From Paramecium sonneborni (Eukaryota; Ciliophora; Oligohymenophorea; Peniculida; Parameciidae): a stretch of 64,000 nt of DNA. The translations under genes were made by a program, and so were the position numbers. Each line of letters opens with the position of its first letter. Position 1 is the first letter of the stretch. The DNA is taken from positions 133,407 through 197,406 of the forward strand of contig CAJJDN010000093.1 in NCBI GenBank assembly GCA_905182985.1, in the 5' to 3' direction. Under the pieces are notes generated by a model. That model was not told the origin of the DNA, did not search any database, and saw nothing but the letters and a program-made list of their open reading frames with translations. Positions 48,091 through 61,699 of the stretch are shown here, one piece after another.

Positions 48091-51000
48091 TCAATTATTA
48101 AATGTTTAATAATTCATTTCAATATTAAGTGTGTTATGGGTTTAATGATTCACTTATTTTTTTATATTAAAGTAAATGAAAAACCCCGTTATAAGCAAGA
48201 TTGTCAGAAATACACCTAGCAAAATCCATTGTTAAATAGATTCTTACTAGTTTTTAGAATAATTCATTTCTATTATTGGTAACGGATATGTGAGTTCTTC
48301 AATCTCATTCCCTATTTACAATTATACCTTTCCAACAACACTCAAATATTTGGCCTATTAATCTTTTGTTGTAAATTTTACAGTGGTAGTGTTACTCTCT
48401 ATGCTTTAATCAACAACTTATGTATATTTACCATAAACATTAGTCTTATTATTAACATAATTAGATTCGAACAAACATGCAAGACTCTTTTCACCTATAG
48501 CTTATTGCATTCTCACTATAAAGTAAACATTTATTAATGTGATATCCTTTTTGACTTAAACTAAATTTGGAATATGGATGATCAAATTATCATCAAGCTT
48601 ATACCAATCTATTGATTTGTTACTTATTTCAAATGATGAGTAAGGGATTATTTCATCCTAATCAAAAGTTTATTATTTAATAAAATAAGATGAAACTTTA
48701 TTCTTGTTTTCATCTTAAACATGACTAGAAATCAATTTCACCAAGAAATAATATGTACCAGCTTCAAGTTGTAAAATTGATTGAATATGTTCTTTGGAAG
48801 AATTCATCACTTGAATTTCAAATATTTATTTGGCAAGATTGGTTTAATTTTTTGTTCCCTAGATTAATATAGATCCTGAGCAAGTGAAAACTTCCAAGAA
48901 GAGTTTTGATTTTTATTATAAAAAGACTTCATAATAATTTGGTTATCCAATTTTTGTAAGTTAATATTATGATATGTTATCTATTAAAGCATTCAATTCT
49001 CCATTAGTGATAATAATTCTAATTGTACTACTATTTTGTAAGGCTTTAATTGAAATTTCATAGAGTCCAAAAGAATCATATAGATGATATGAAATAGCTT
49101 TTGGATATTTATTAAAATAATTAATTGGTTAGATGGAATTATGACTAATATCAAAGTATAAATTTTCAATTGATTGATGAATATTTTGAATTTGTAGAGT
49201 AATAAATTTTGATTGGTTATTATTAGATTAAGTAATTGATTGATATTAGAATAAAATAGTTTCATGAGATTTTATATGATAAGTCATCATTTAACCCAAA
49301 TGTATGGTATAATATTTTTTATAGTATCTGGATGCACTAATTTTAAAGATGGAAATTGGAGATAAAGATTCAACCTTAATCGTAATCTAAGAAATGAGGG
49401 CATTCTTTTTTTTAAATTCAATCTAAGTATCATTTTGAATCCTTTAACTTAAATCAGCTTCATCATTATGTTTAAGTTCTTGGCTTTCTTTTAAATATAA
49501 TTTGATATCTCCACTTATCATTTAGATATTTATGTGAACATCATCATGTGAATAAAAGCGATATTGAGAAGTTTGCGATTCATTCAAGACTTCTGTCCAT
49601 TAAAGATCATCATATAGAGTAGTTTAATAAGATTGACTGCTGAATTCAATCAATCCTTTACTATCTCCCGAAATAGCAGTGATTTCAATTAGATAGACAC
49701 AACTTACTTAGTCACAAGTGTATATTGAAAAAGATTTTTGTTTTTCAACAATTTCATTTATAAACAAAACATCATGACTATTAATAAGAGTAGAATTATC
49801 ATTATCATCTATTTTTTTGGCTCTAACTTATAATTTGCCTTAAAGTGCAAATACAATGATTCTAAATTCTTTATCATTCGGATTATCTCTAAAAATATAA
49901 TTATGTGGTATATTTTCAGGGAAGATAACATCAAATGGATAACCTAGGAAGGCATTAAAGAATTTGGCATCATCAAGATTGTAACTAATTTAAATTTCAC
50001 AATTAGATTATCCATATACTCCAATGATATAATCGTCTTTGGCTAAATAACGATCTTGTTCTTCTTAGAGGATGTATGTTGATCCAAGGATTTCTGTCCA
50101 AAAATATTCAAATTCATACAATGTTGGTCTTTTTTCTCTTCCTTTAGAGATTCTAGGAGTAGCAAGATCTCCACCTCCTTTAACATGTAGATTAATTTGA
50201 ATAGACTTAACATCTTCTGTCAAAGTAAGTTTGTAAAATTTAGTTTATCCTTTTTGTAGAGTATCTATTATAGGATCAGATTGAGTCATTAATTTGACTC
50301 CTTCATAAACTCCTATGGTGTATGTGTCATTTTAATAGTGAGGTTCAATAGGTTACACATGAATGTATAATATTTAATATTTTTCAGATTCTGGTATGGT
50401 AATACTTTAGAATTATGTAAAGTAAGATTGTGATTTAAATGTTTCGTATTTCAAATCTGAATTATCTTTGTTTCCATAATAAGCTTCAATATTAGCTTGG
50501 CTTCCTCCATACGAATACCACTATACAGAAACCTCTTTTTAATTAAGAATATAATAGAATAAGGTTTCTTGATCAAATGTGACAGTTTAAGGATATCCTT
50601 CATCTAATTGTATTCTACTATTATTGTATTTGGTTGAGATGGTATAAAAAATAGTTCCAGATGAAGATGTTACAGATATGTAAATATAACAGAGATTTTA
50701 TTCATTAATTTTTGTAGAGTTCTTTGAACATTTTAATTCAGAATCAGGTATTGTTAAATTCTTATTTATAAGATAGATATTATAATGTTTGATATTAGGA
50801 CGTGTGTTCTTTTGATCAAATGAAATGAATAAATCTAAATCAAAGACATCATTGCCTGAATAGATGTCTTTCGTTATTGTTAGATTTCTAGATTACATAG
50901 GTAATTTATAATATTTAAACTCTTTTTCGGCAACAGTACCTATAATTTATTAACCTACTTGATAAAATTCAATATCTCCATGCATTATATATTGTATGAT

Positions 51001-52404
51001 GAATTCACCATGATCATTTAAACATTATACTCCAATGTAATATACAGTTGCATAATTAGGATCATCAACATGGATTTCGATATATTTTGAATCTTTCCAT
51101 TAATAAGTATTACTATCTGGTATTTCTTAATTATTTTTATTAGTTTTAACATACATAATGAAGTTGCCTTCAATATTTTTTAATGTAATGGTGAAATTTT
51201 GTTTTTAGGTTAATTATAAATAAAAAAAACTATATTATTCTCCTGCCACATATTATTGTGGAATACCACTTTATAAATAAATGAAATGAGTTTAATTAAC
51301 AGTTTAAAATCTTTCCACTTATGTATAAATCCCGTATTAACATTATGTCAAACCATATACACTTAGATAGAAAGTTTTGTTATTGCTTGCTTTTAATTAT
51401 GAAGAGTGCTTTATTTCATTATTTTGATCATCAGGATAATCATTAGATGAACTACCAAACATTATACATGTTCCATTATATTAAGTTAATTGAAATTTCA
51501 CACTTTTGATATTATTGTCATCAGGAATATTATACATATAATAAATATAAAATCCTTCTTCAACATGAAATTATTCTTATTCTCCCTCTCTTAAGATTAT
51601 ATGTTATTCTTTACGTTTAGCCAAAATTCGAAATTATGCTTTAATATCACTTTTTAATCCAATCAAATAAAAACAATTATAACAACTTTAATGAACAAAT
51701 GAAAGTGATGATTATGTAATGTGAATAGCTGTATCAGTATCATTACCTTCAAAATCTGATATCGTAATTTAACAATCATCATTAGTACATTATTTCAAGA
51801 ATTTATCTACTTGATTAGCTGTAATTTAAAAGGTAATTTATTCTGTTGCTTAGATTGGCTTTAATTTGAATTGAAGAATTTCATTTTCTACTAATTCACC
51901 ACTATTATTATATATTATATTTACCTTAATGGAATATTGTATTCTAACTATTGAATCCCATTCAAAACATAAGTAACCAACTAATAACCAGAAACAACTT
52001 CACTTGAGACGCCAATATAAAAATCATAATCTGTACAGTTTACTACCTATCTTTCTTAGTAAGATATTGCAAGTTATTACATGAACCAAGATCCTGTTTA
52101 CCATTCATAATAATCTAATAGTTTTGGTTATCTACTTTATTATATATATATTTACGTATCACAATCTACACCTACTTTAGGATTCCCTATTTATGGTAGT
52201 AATTGTACTATTAAAGTACGATTTTTTAGTTATTCTGGATTGGGTATTTTTAATCTATATACCTTATAATCATAAGCAACAATTGCATCATCTACTAACT
52301 CATTTAAGCTGATTTACTTCACTCATATAATACTCTAATTTTATTACCTGCTTCATTTGCAAATGTAGTTATTGCTATCCAAAGCATCAAAATGAATACA
52401 TACA
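48091..52404 (-). CDS. Giant secreted/surface protein with single C-terminal TM
   Basis: Roughly 1400 residues. It starts with a signal peptide (MYVFILMLWIAITTFANEAG), with a 31-nt intron directly after it, and ends in a TM segment WILLGVFLTILLITGFFIYF and a short Asn/His-rich tail. The body is beta-rich and low in cysteine. It repeats units with patterns such as CYNCFYLIGLKSDIKAQFRI, CYIYISVTSSSGTIFYTIST and CVYLIEITAISGDSKGLIEF, each around 100-150 residues, resembling PPC-type or other beta-sandwich repeats. Many NxS/T sites suggest glycosylation. It is probably a cell-surface or cortical glycoprotein. I traced most but not all of the frame by eye, so other small introns are possible. Confidence 0.75.
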
Positions 52405-53329
52405 TATTTTATATTTATTTAATTTTATTATTCTACAATTATATCTATATCTTTGTTCAATGCTATCTATTTCTAGCTATCTATTTTTAGTAATCTATTT
52501 TTCTTATATAAACACTATATGTATGTATGTCATATCAAGTAAAAAATGCAAAATAAAATTTAAATTATAAAAAATATAGCTCTACTCTTTAAAGTTTAAC
52601 CCCTCTTCTTATTCCTAAATTTAAAAGAACTATTTTGGAACATAAATATTTGATCATTTATATATACATATATCTCTATTATTATGAAAATTAATTAGTT
52701 GTAAATAAATATTCTTATTATTATTGTGAGTTATAAAAATGAAAAATAAGAAGGTTGTAAGAATTTAAGTATATATGAAAATATAAAATATATAATATAA
52801 ATAGTTTATGTATTCAATCAAATTTTGAATATTTAGAAGAAGTTTAGAATTGATGTTTTAATGATTTCAGAATATGATATTATTATGATGAAATCATACT
52901 CCAGGGATGATGAGATATTTCTGAATCGTTATTTCTCAAACTAAAACAATTATTAAGGTTACTTAAGAATTCTTTAAAACATGGAATACTTGTAGAGTTT
53001 AATGAAAACAAAATTATTTTTAAGGAGAGTTTTTTTTATTTCAAAAAAGGGTTTATTCGTTTCTACTCTTATTTATAATTACAAGTTATTAGATTAAAGA
53101 ATTAAATTAAAATTTGAACAATATTTAACATTGATAGAATGAAATATATGAAGAAAATAAAGAATAAGATTATAATAATTCTGTATATACTATAATATAT
53201 GATTATGAATAAATAATTAAGAATTTCTTCAAAATATCTAATGAAATTATTAGATGTTATTTGATAGTATACAATAATAAGTATAATAATAATAATAATA
53301 ATTTAAGATGTATTATAAATATAATATTC
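52405..53329. other. Spacer with weak ORF
   Basis: About 925 bp. A plus-strand stretch near 52920-53110 reads DISESLFLKLKQLLRLLKNS, KHGILVEFNENKIIFKESFF, which has coding-like codons but is preceded by two TGAs without a workable intron. The rest is AT-rich with an AAT-triplet run near 53284-53303. Probably a relic or chance frame. Confidence 0.4.
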
Positions 53330-55178
53330 TCATTTTTTTACCCATGCATGATAAAATGCAGATGAAGATGATAAGATAAAAAAAATGGCATAAAATATGC
53401 TTAGTATCTTAGCAATAAATCTACTAATAATGTAATGATTACGAATAACCATAATTAATGTGAATAAGAGATTAAGGAATGCAGCTAAAATAACCATTAA
53501 TTTAAAGGCATTTTATTCAATATCTATAATACTGAATAGATTGAATTTGATCGGGCCAGAATTCACAAAATTTTGTTTAAGAAATGCAAGGCTAAATCCA
53601 ATTAAATTAGTGAACATTTATCCAACTAGAGAATTAGTAAAATGAATTACAATAAATTCCATTTAATGCCATGATTGCTATAAATAAGGTTATTTATTAC
53701 CATAACCTTCTTCTGCTAAAGAAATCAAAGTGATGCAATCAGGTAATACATTTCCCATAGCAATTAAACTAAATCCTAAGTATGTCTTATTCAATTCTGT
53801 AATGATGGCCCAAAATTGTAAGAAGTCTATAAGTAATCCAGACAAAAAGAATATCCATACTAAAGAACCTAAAATACAATATAATTGTATATAAAAAAAG
53901 TATTTTGGAGGAGATCTTTAAGTAGGCGTAGTAGTATTAATGAAAATGGATATACCAAATCCACACATTAAAGCTAAGAAGTATACCCACCATGGAGGGA
54001 AACTAAATACAACAGAAACAAAGAAAGCAGATCCAGGTATTGGAAAAACTAAAATAAATAAAATTAGAATTACTTATAGCTTAATTTTTATCGAATTAAT
54101 CTTCTTAAGGTTTAGGTAGAGTGAATTTTAATATCATTTATAAAGGATATATAATAACAGCCCTAACTTTTTCATGAAATGATAATCTTTCCCATTTCTA
54201 TTTTTAAGATTCCATATTTGCCATTGTAAGTTTAACTGCTGATCTAAATTTATTAGCTAACATTTTGACTCTTGTATCTCCGGATACATAATTTAATCTT
54301 ATTAAGGGAGTTAACCATTTTACTGGTTTTGCTGCTAATTCCATTTCTGATTTTTTATCCCAAAAATATATTAATTTCATATCATCAAATTTCTATGCGA
54401 TTTCTAAATCGAATTTAGCCTCATTAACAGTTTAAACTCTTTCTCCCATATTATCCTTTCTACTTTTTAATATTTTATCTCTTTCTTGATAATAGACCAA
54501 TGATACCAAAATCAAATACAAAACTGTAAGAGAAATACTGGAAAAATATGAAATCTGACCTATTACTCCAAATACCATAATAACAAATATTGAAATAATT
54601 TGAAATCCAACATTTCTCCAAAAATGTATAGGATCCATTTTGATTTAAGATTTAGATGTTTTAGTAATTAAATAAACACCAATACTGCATAAGAACTATA
54701 AAATATAATTATTGCTTATAATTTACAAATCCTGCTCCCATTGTAGCACCTATGTTGTAATCTATACCTCCAGGATAAGATGATGCCACTAAAGCTGTTA
54801 AAACATCTCCTGCACCATTACCAAATGCTAATAGAGTGACACCAGCCATAATCTCAGAAACTTCAAAACGTACTTTTACTGCCTCCAATGAAGGAATCAA
54901 ATATTCTTTTATTACTTCACTTATTCCATTGTATACCAAATATCCTACGAAACCAGATACTATTAAAGTTGTCTATTTGTTTTTAAATCTTTTACCATAA
55001 TTGATCCATTCAACCAACAATAACTCAAAATGCTATAATTGAAATATAAAAAATCATGTTAGCAATACTATTAAGCGATAAAACATTATTAACTATGTTC
55101 AACTGCTTACATAAAATCAGATTTCTAACATTATAACATCTTTGATTCATGTGAAGCTTCTACTAAATGCAAATACAT
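53330..55178 (-). CDS. NCLX/CCX-type cation/Ca2+ exchanger
   Basis: 573 residues with five introns (23, 31, 25, 23 and 25 nt). The extracellular N-terminus has the NCLX cysteine pattern (CQKSDFMQAVEHSQQCFIAQ, QYCQHDFLYFNY, YCWLNGSIM). Alpha-1 repeat: MAGVTLLAFGNGAGDVLTAL, VASSYPGGIDYNIGATMGAG. Alpha-2 repeat: GFSLIAMGNVLPDCITLISL, AEEGYAIMALNGIYFGQMFT. Multiple TM helices surround both, with a charged cytosolic loop (NMGERVQTVNEAKFDLEIAQ) between. The family exchanges Na+ or H+ for Ca2+ in mitochondria or endomembranes. The usual GNGAPD has Gly for Pro (GNGAGDV), and alpha-2 reads GNVLPD, so ion preference may differ. The start codon is 22 bp from the divergent MORN gene. Confidence 0.9.
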
Positions 55179-55200
55179 ATTATAATTATTTATTTGTATT

Positions 55201-56307
55201 ATGGGAAATAATTGTACCTGTTGGAAACATGATCCAATAAATTAGATTGAAGTGAGAGGCAATCAAAAACCAAGATGGCAAAGTTTAGAACTATTGAAGA
55301 GTTAGGAACAAAAAATCATAAAAGTATAGTGCTGGATCCGTGGCTGGTAAGCTCGTTAAAGAGTTTGGAAAATGCAATTACAAAAATACAATGATAGTGT
55401 TAATGAATAGTTAAGAACGTAGCCAAAGTTTTTTAGGTAGGTATTCCACAAGTGTGATTAATGTGGGTTAAAGGTAGTTGCCACCATTTGAATTTGGCAT
55501 AGACGATATAAATGATTAACTTGTTCATTAGAAGGTTCTCAAAGCACCAAGTAAATTAGAAAATGGAGCAATGTATTTTGGGGAATGGATAAATGATTTA
55601 AGACATGGAAAAGGCATACTAATTTGTGAAGTATTTTTTTGAAGAAGATAATTAAGGATGGATCTAAATATGAAGGTTATTTCTATTAAGGGAATGCTCA
55701 TGGTAGAGGTAGATTGATACATTCAAACGGAGAAGTTTATGAAGGGTAATGGGAAAATGACGAAGCACATGGAATAGGTACATATATACATGAAGATGGG
55801 GCAACATATACTGGTTAATGGGAACATGATTTATAACATGGGAAAGGAAGTGAAAAATGGCCAGATGGAAGGTATGGTGAATAAAAGTAAATTTAGTTAT
55901 TTTGAAGGATTCTATAAATATGGAAAGAAGGATGGATTAGGAAAATTTGTATGGATTGATGGAGCTACATATGAAGGGGAATTTAGAAGTAATAATATTG
56001 ATGGGTATGGAAAATATACATGGCCAGATAACAAATATTATTAAGGATATTGGAAGAACAATAAAAAGTATTTAATTTAATATTAAATAGAAATGGAAAA
56101 GGAAAGTATGTATGGCCAGATGGAAAAGTATATGAAGGAGATTTTGTTAATGATTAAAAGCATGGTTAAGGCATTTTGAAATTTCCAGATGGCAAATAAT
56201 ATGAAGGAGAATGGCAGAATGATAAATAACATGGAAAAGCATTACTAAAATTACCGAACGGAAAAATATCGTATGGAGAATGGAAAAATGGAATTCGTAT
56301 CAATTGA
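55201..56307 (+). CDS. MORN-repeat protein with N-terminal IQ motif
   Basis: 335 residues with introns of about 25, 26, 25 and 23 nt. The start MGNNCTCWKHDPINQIEVRG has Gly2 with Cys5/Cys7, a possible acylation site. An IQ-like calmodulin motif follows (IIKVQCWIRGWQARQRVWKM). From residue ~110 there are about nine MORN repeats, for example YFGEWINDLRHGKGIL, YEGYFYQGNAHGRGRL, YEGQWENDEAHGIGTY, YTGQWEHDLQHGKGSE, YEGEFRSNNIDGYGKY, YEGDFVNDQKHGQGIL. MORN proteins link membranes and cytoskeleton; in ciliates such genes are numerous and often cortical. The stop overlaps the opposite-strand gene's end. Confidence 0.93.
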
Positions 56308-57689
56308 TATACTTTTAATCATTTATTAAAAATTATTCCCAAGTCTATTTTCTTAATTATTAAATGTTTTATTTTAAAATGTTTGTTAATTTTTATTAAG
56401 TTTAAGGTCTATAATCTTCCTCTTTATATAATTGCAAATAAACTTGTTTTTTATTCTTAATAACATCTTAAGCCATTTATAATGGACTTCGAATACTAAA
56501 AGTATTTCTTCTTGCAGAGCGAACACTCTTTACTTAATATGATAAATTTCTTTATTTAACGTATTTCATATCAATAAAATAGTTTTCATTTAAAGTTATT
56601 TGTCTTGATTTTCGTTCCAATCTTATTTATTCTCTCTATAAACAAGCATTTTTTAATTAATCATACAAATGCATCTAATTTGTAGATTACAATCTTTAAA
56701 TTAAGTTACTTAATTATATTTTTAATACTATTCCATTTTCAGAATTGCAAATAACATTTTATTAACGTTTTTCTAAATTTAAAAAACATTCATGATCTCC
56801 AAAGAATTATCCCTTTTATAACAATGCAATATATTTCACACATCTTTTAGGATTATAATAATCGTCGTTGTTCTCTGTTATGATGAATTCTCCATTTTTA
56901 ATTAGATATATTTCTTATTTACTCTATTAACCTTGATAATAGACACCTTATCTGAATTAATAATGGAAACTTTGAAAAGCAAAAAAGAGGATGTCCAACA
57001 ATTTTGTAGAAAGATTATGATATTCCATACATGCATGAAACTCTTTAAGTTATTAATTCATTTTATTTTCTTATGCTTTTTATAAGATTTCTTTGTAATC
57101 CTTTTTACTTAAAACACCAAATATACATTTTGTATCACAAATAATACTAGCTGATCTTAAACTATCATTTAACAAAGCCATCTCTCCAAAACTTTAACCT
57201 TGAATTAATTTATTTGTATTGAATGATCTCTCTAATATTTTTTAACCATTTACTTTTTCTTTATTAAACTTGCTCTATCTAGATCCTCTTCTTTAATATC
57301 AATCTTTGGATTCTTATATACATATACTTAAACATTTCCTACAAGTATTATAAAAAAAGAATAAGCTCTTTCTCCTTATTCAAAAACTACTTAATTCTTT
57401 ATATCACTATAAACTTTACTTCTTCATAACTTTCTAAATTTATTCTTTTGCAACATTCTTTTAATATATTTTCTCCTCGCTCCTCTTAAATTTATTTGAA
57501 AAACTTATTTCTTATTGCAAATTTTTCAATAATCTAATTATTCATTACAATTACTTAAAGATCTTCAAGTTTTCGATTTTATTGATTCTTTTCTAAAATT
57601 TCAATACATAAAGAAATCTTTTAATCTAGACATAATTCAGAGTTTTTTGATCTATTTATTTAAATCTACTTATCTTCATATTAAAACAT
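56300..57689 (-). CDS. Protein with two cyclic-nucleotide-binding domains
   Basis: About 449 residues with introns of 23 nt and a second of 17 or 38 nt. The first cNMP domain includes VVFEQGERAYSFFIILVGNV, QVYVYKNP and the phosphate-binding cassette QSFGEMALLNDSLRSASIIC (GE...AL...R-S-A), so it should bind cAMP or cGMP. The second (QGVYYQGQQSKQEIYLIKNG, GEFIITENNDD, QKGQFFGDHECFLN) has FGDHE in place of FGE-AL and no cassette arginine, so it may not bind. No kinase domain or TM segment; it is not a PKA regulatory subunit by its N-terminus. The C-terminus is basic (SVRSARRNTFSIRSPLQMAQ), with possible phosphorylation sites. Confidence 0.85.
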
Positions 57690-57786
57690 AAAAAACTCAA
57701 TAATTTTATTTCTTTTATTTAAATAATAAAATAATTATTGTTTTTTTTGAAAATATAAAGTATGTTATAAAATAAATTAATAAAAC

Positions 57787-60700
57787 TCAATCTATAGTTC
57801 CTCTACCATTAATAGTTTTATAACTTTAAACTAAAGATTTTAATTTATCATATTTTTCAGAAGGTGCCAATCTCATAAATCCTCCCATCTATTTTGGCAT
57901 TTCTCCATACCTCCTTAAATGAGTACCATTTAAAATATAATTTAAATCTCTCTACAATTGTAATTTAGAATTGTTCATTGTGTTAATGACTGATTTGCAA
58001 CCTTATTCTTCTTAAATTCTTCTTTCCAAAACTTCACAAAGTCTCTATCGATCATAATTTGGACTATCTATTAAATCAAAGATATCATCAATTAGCTATT
58101 ATTTTATCAATTCATCTAAAATATAATCTCTAGCTAAAGATGGAGAAGCATTTACTTCTAATAGCCAGCATTTCTAATTTGTATCAATTATAATATCATA
58201 ACCAAATAATTCAAAACTATTAGGATTATTTGGTATTTCTGATTAACAAGCAACTAAAGATTTTAAAACAATATCCTACACTTATTCCCAGATTTTACTC
58301 CAATCAATATTTTTATCAATTAATTTTTCTCTTAATTATCTTAAAGATATTTTACAACCTCCTAATTATTATTCTAAATCTTAGATTTATACATGAGTTT
58401 TTTAAACTGCAAAATTGGTCAGATGAACAAGTTGATTTTTGAGATCATTAATATCCAGAGTAAAAGGTTATGTAGTTAATCGAGCAAATCCTTCTTTGTA
58501 TAGAAATACTTCTAATGGATTAAAGGATGTTACTAATACATAAATTCGCATATCAAATTTATGTCCTTTTAATAAGAGAGGATTCTTTAGATATTTTTGT
58601 AATACAACTGGTTCAGCATACATTACATCTGATATATCATTTAAAACAGTTATGCCTCTACCTCTAGATTTTCCAGTTGGTTTCATTATCCAGATATTTT
58701 ATTACCCTTCTGATTCAGAATCCTTATAAAATTTCTCCATAAATTACACATACTCTTTAGGTAACAAAAAAGTTGATGGAATTATGTCAAATATTTATTA
58801 AGCTTTTGTACCTAATTTTTAACATCTCTCTATATTCTTTTTTAATAAGTCCTTTCTTCCTAAATTCTTATTAAAAGGAAAATGATTAACTTTTTAAAAG
58901 AGAAGCAATTTATTTAAATCTATTTATGGTTTAGACCATGTCCATAATACATTCCAAGATGTTCGAAGTCCAATTCCATGAGGTAACTCAGTCCAACCTT
59001 ATTTTCTCATAAATGACCTAGTTATTATATCTATTGTTAATATATTTATTACCATATACCTCTTCTTTATTTTTCACTACTCTAAAATATCTTTCTTATT
59101 TTCCTTAATTTGTTGAATCATTTTATATTCTCCTATTAAAAACCATCTATCTTTATATATATTATTAAATATCAACCCCTGTTCTTGTTGAATATTGAAT
59201 TAATCTATGTGGATCATTAATATAAACAAGTTCATTCGGATTTATTGCCAAAGGATTTTATTTGTACTTACATAACAGAGATTCAACATTATCTACTTTA
59301 TCTATGTGTTATGAAAATATAGAAAATATATCTCTCATTACATCTAAATTATTATAATGAGGGCTATTATTAAAAAATCCACTAAACAAATGTTAAAATG
59401 TAGGAACAATATCTGAATAATCTTCTAGTTTTGAATCATCTATACATTAAAGCATTTTCTATATATATTTTGATTATGGATTTTTTGGACGATTATTAGT
59501 ACTTGGGGTTATTGCTTTAACTATTTAAGTTTGATTGACTTATTATTATTATTATTTAATCTTAAATTCATCTAATCCCATTTCTTTACAGATATTATTA
59601 ATTTCATCCATTTTTTCTTTATCAGTTAAAACAATCTTTTATTTATTTTCAAATCCTCCTTTCTGTTTAGAATCTACTTTTCCATTTTATTTTACTCCTA
59701 ATTCTTTAGGTTTTTTTTATTTTTCATCTACAATTTATTCATGATCACTCTCTATTTCATTAAAATCATCAACTATTCAATTATAATTAATAGACATACC
59801 TTCATCATTTTATTTTTTAGATTCCATTGTTAATTACTTTTGAATATTACCTTTATGATTTAACTGTTATTAACTACCAGGTTTACTTTTTAGATCTTAT
59901 CTTCTTTAAGATTATTGGCTTATACTTTATTTTGTAATAAATTAATTTTTTGATTAATTCTTTTATATTGAAGTCTTTTAAACTTTAAGTGAAATAACAT
60001 TTTCATCTTCATTATTTTTTTATTTATTATTTCCCTATTTTTGTTTTTATTATTGATCATTATAATCTTCTATTTCATTGTCTACTTCATCTTCATCATT
60101 TATATTATCTTCAAATTCTTCCTTTTCTATTTATTTATTTTATAACTATTAAATTTATCTTAAATAATCATCTTTTAAATCTCCTGTCAATTCTTCATTA
60201 TTTCTATATTCATTTATGACATAATTATAATGATCTTATAACATTTAATCTCTTTTTTAAATCTATTCTTTCTCTTCAACTTCTTTCTTATTTGTTTTCT
60301 ATTCTCCAAACTTAATATCTGTTTTCTTTTCTTATTCACTTTATTAAAAAGTATTTTAATGTTTTTCTTAATTTGGAATCTAGAAATTATTTTATTGTTC
60401 AAAATTTTAGCTTTAAATTTAATCTTAAGCTTAATCTTACTTTTATTAATGAATAATTTAACTATTAAGAATCTCATTTTAAAGTGCGATATTCTTTTTA
60501 TCTTTGCATTCCTAATATTTCTCTTCAAGATTAATTTAAATTTTATTATAACTGTCTCCTTCATTGCCAAAACTTTTAGATTCTGTCTAACATTTTTAAA
60601 TACTAGTTTAATCTTTAAAATTATTATTATCATTATTATTAGTTTAACATTCTTCTTCAGGTAAATTAAAATTGTTTTTTGCATTTAATTCATTTGAATT

Positions 60701-61699
60701 CTTAATGATTGATTTTTCTTTGATCTTATCATTGGTTTCATGCTGATCTAATATATTATTTGAAGTTAAACTATTTGATTAAATCTATTAATTGATATCA
60801 GATTTATAAATTAATTCTTCCTTGTTTTCTTAATGATTAATATTGCAATCTAATGATTTCTATTTAATTTCAAAATTCTGTTTAGTAGTACTACTTTAGG
60901 AATGAACATTTGATTATTCCATTTTAGATTAAGTTTTAATAGAAGATGATTGTTTACCAATTGCTGGAAGATGTTCAACAGCTTTTCCTAAACTTTCAGT
61001 TCTTACTTTTTTCTTTTTCTTTTTTCTCATAAGTTTTTCTTATTTAATTTTTTCAACAGTATTTAATTATGGTTTTGGAGGAGGTGGAATATATCTATGA
61101 TTTACTGTAGCTCCTATTATAAATTATTAATTTGTAACATCAGTCTTTTTTAAAACATCTTTCATGAAATCCTACAACTAATTCGATTTTTTTTATTACA
61201 TCTTATTTTAAAGATGACTGCTTCCTGTTGTTGTACTTGTTGATAATGCATCAGATTAATTTTATTACTATTATAAAACTTTTTAAGAGTATTATTAGAC
61301 TTATTATTTAGTTTATTATTGTTAATGTTATTGATTTGTTTATTGTTATGATTTTTCATGATTTGTCTATTCATTTTTTTATAAAGGAGGTTTTGAAATT
61401 TGTACATCTAAATAATTCGCTGGTCTATTTTTGATATCATTTAAAATAGCTTAAAGGGCATTGTTTTAATAAATAGGCTATTGAATGAAATCTTCAATTT
61501 GTATATTAAAAGCAAAATTTTCTATTGCTTATCTTTCTTTAAGTTCAACTTCAATTAAATCTAAAATCTTTTTAGCCTTCTTATTCCATTAAGCATCATC
61601 AGTAGCAAAGGATTTTAACATAGATTACATATCTTCTAATTGAAATGTATCCAAATCATAAATTTCTTCACAAGGAATTAACTATGGAAGTTATGCCAT
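57787..61699 (-). CDS. Tubulin-tyrosine-ligase-like (TTLL) enzyme with long disordered N-terminus
   Basis: About 1290 residues, most of the N-terminal 700 in one long exon. It starts MAQLPQLIPCEEIYDLDTFQ, with a helical region, a long Q/N/K/E-rich stretch (including EDNINDEDEVDNEIEDYNDQ), then the TTL domain: RTSWNVLWTWSKPQ, IMKPTGKSRGRGITVLNDIS, VLQKYLKNPLLLKGHKFDMR and IYVLVTSFNPLEVFLYKEGF. KxxFDxRxY, the ATP-grasp MKP..SRGRGI and the W-rich lead are TTLL hallmarks. Such enzymes add glutamates or glycines to tubulin tails in cilia and cortex. It ends RLAPSEKYDKLKSLVQSYKT. The family branch (glutamylase versus glycylase) cannot be set by eye. Introns in the C-terminal part are not fully traced. 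Confidence 0.88.

Noticed and set aside
60214..60684. Lys/Ile-rich and Leu/Phe-rich frames on both strands
   Set aside because: Both are other-frame readings of the disordered Q/N/K-rich part of the TTLL gene, which is continuous here when TAA/TAG are glutamine.
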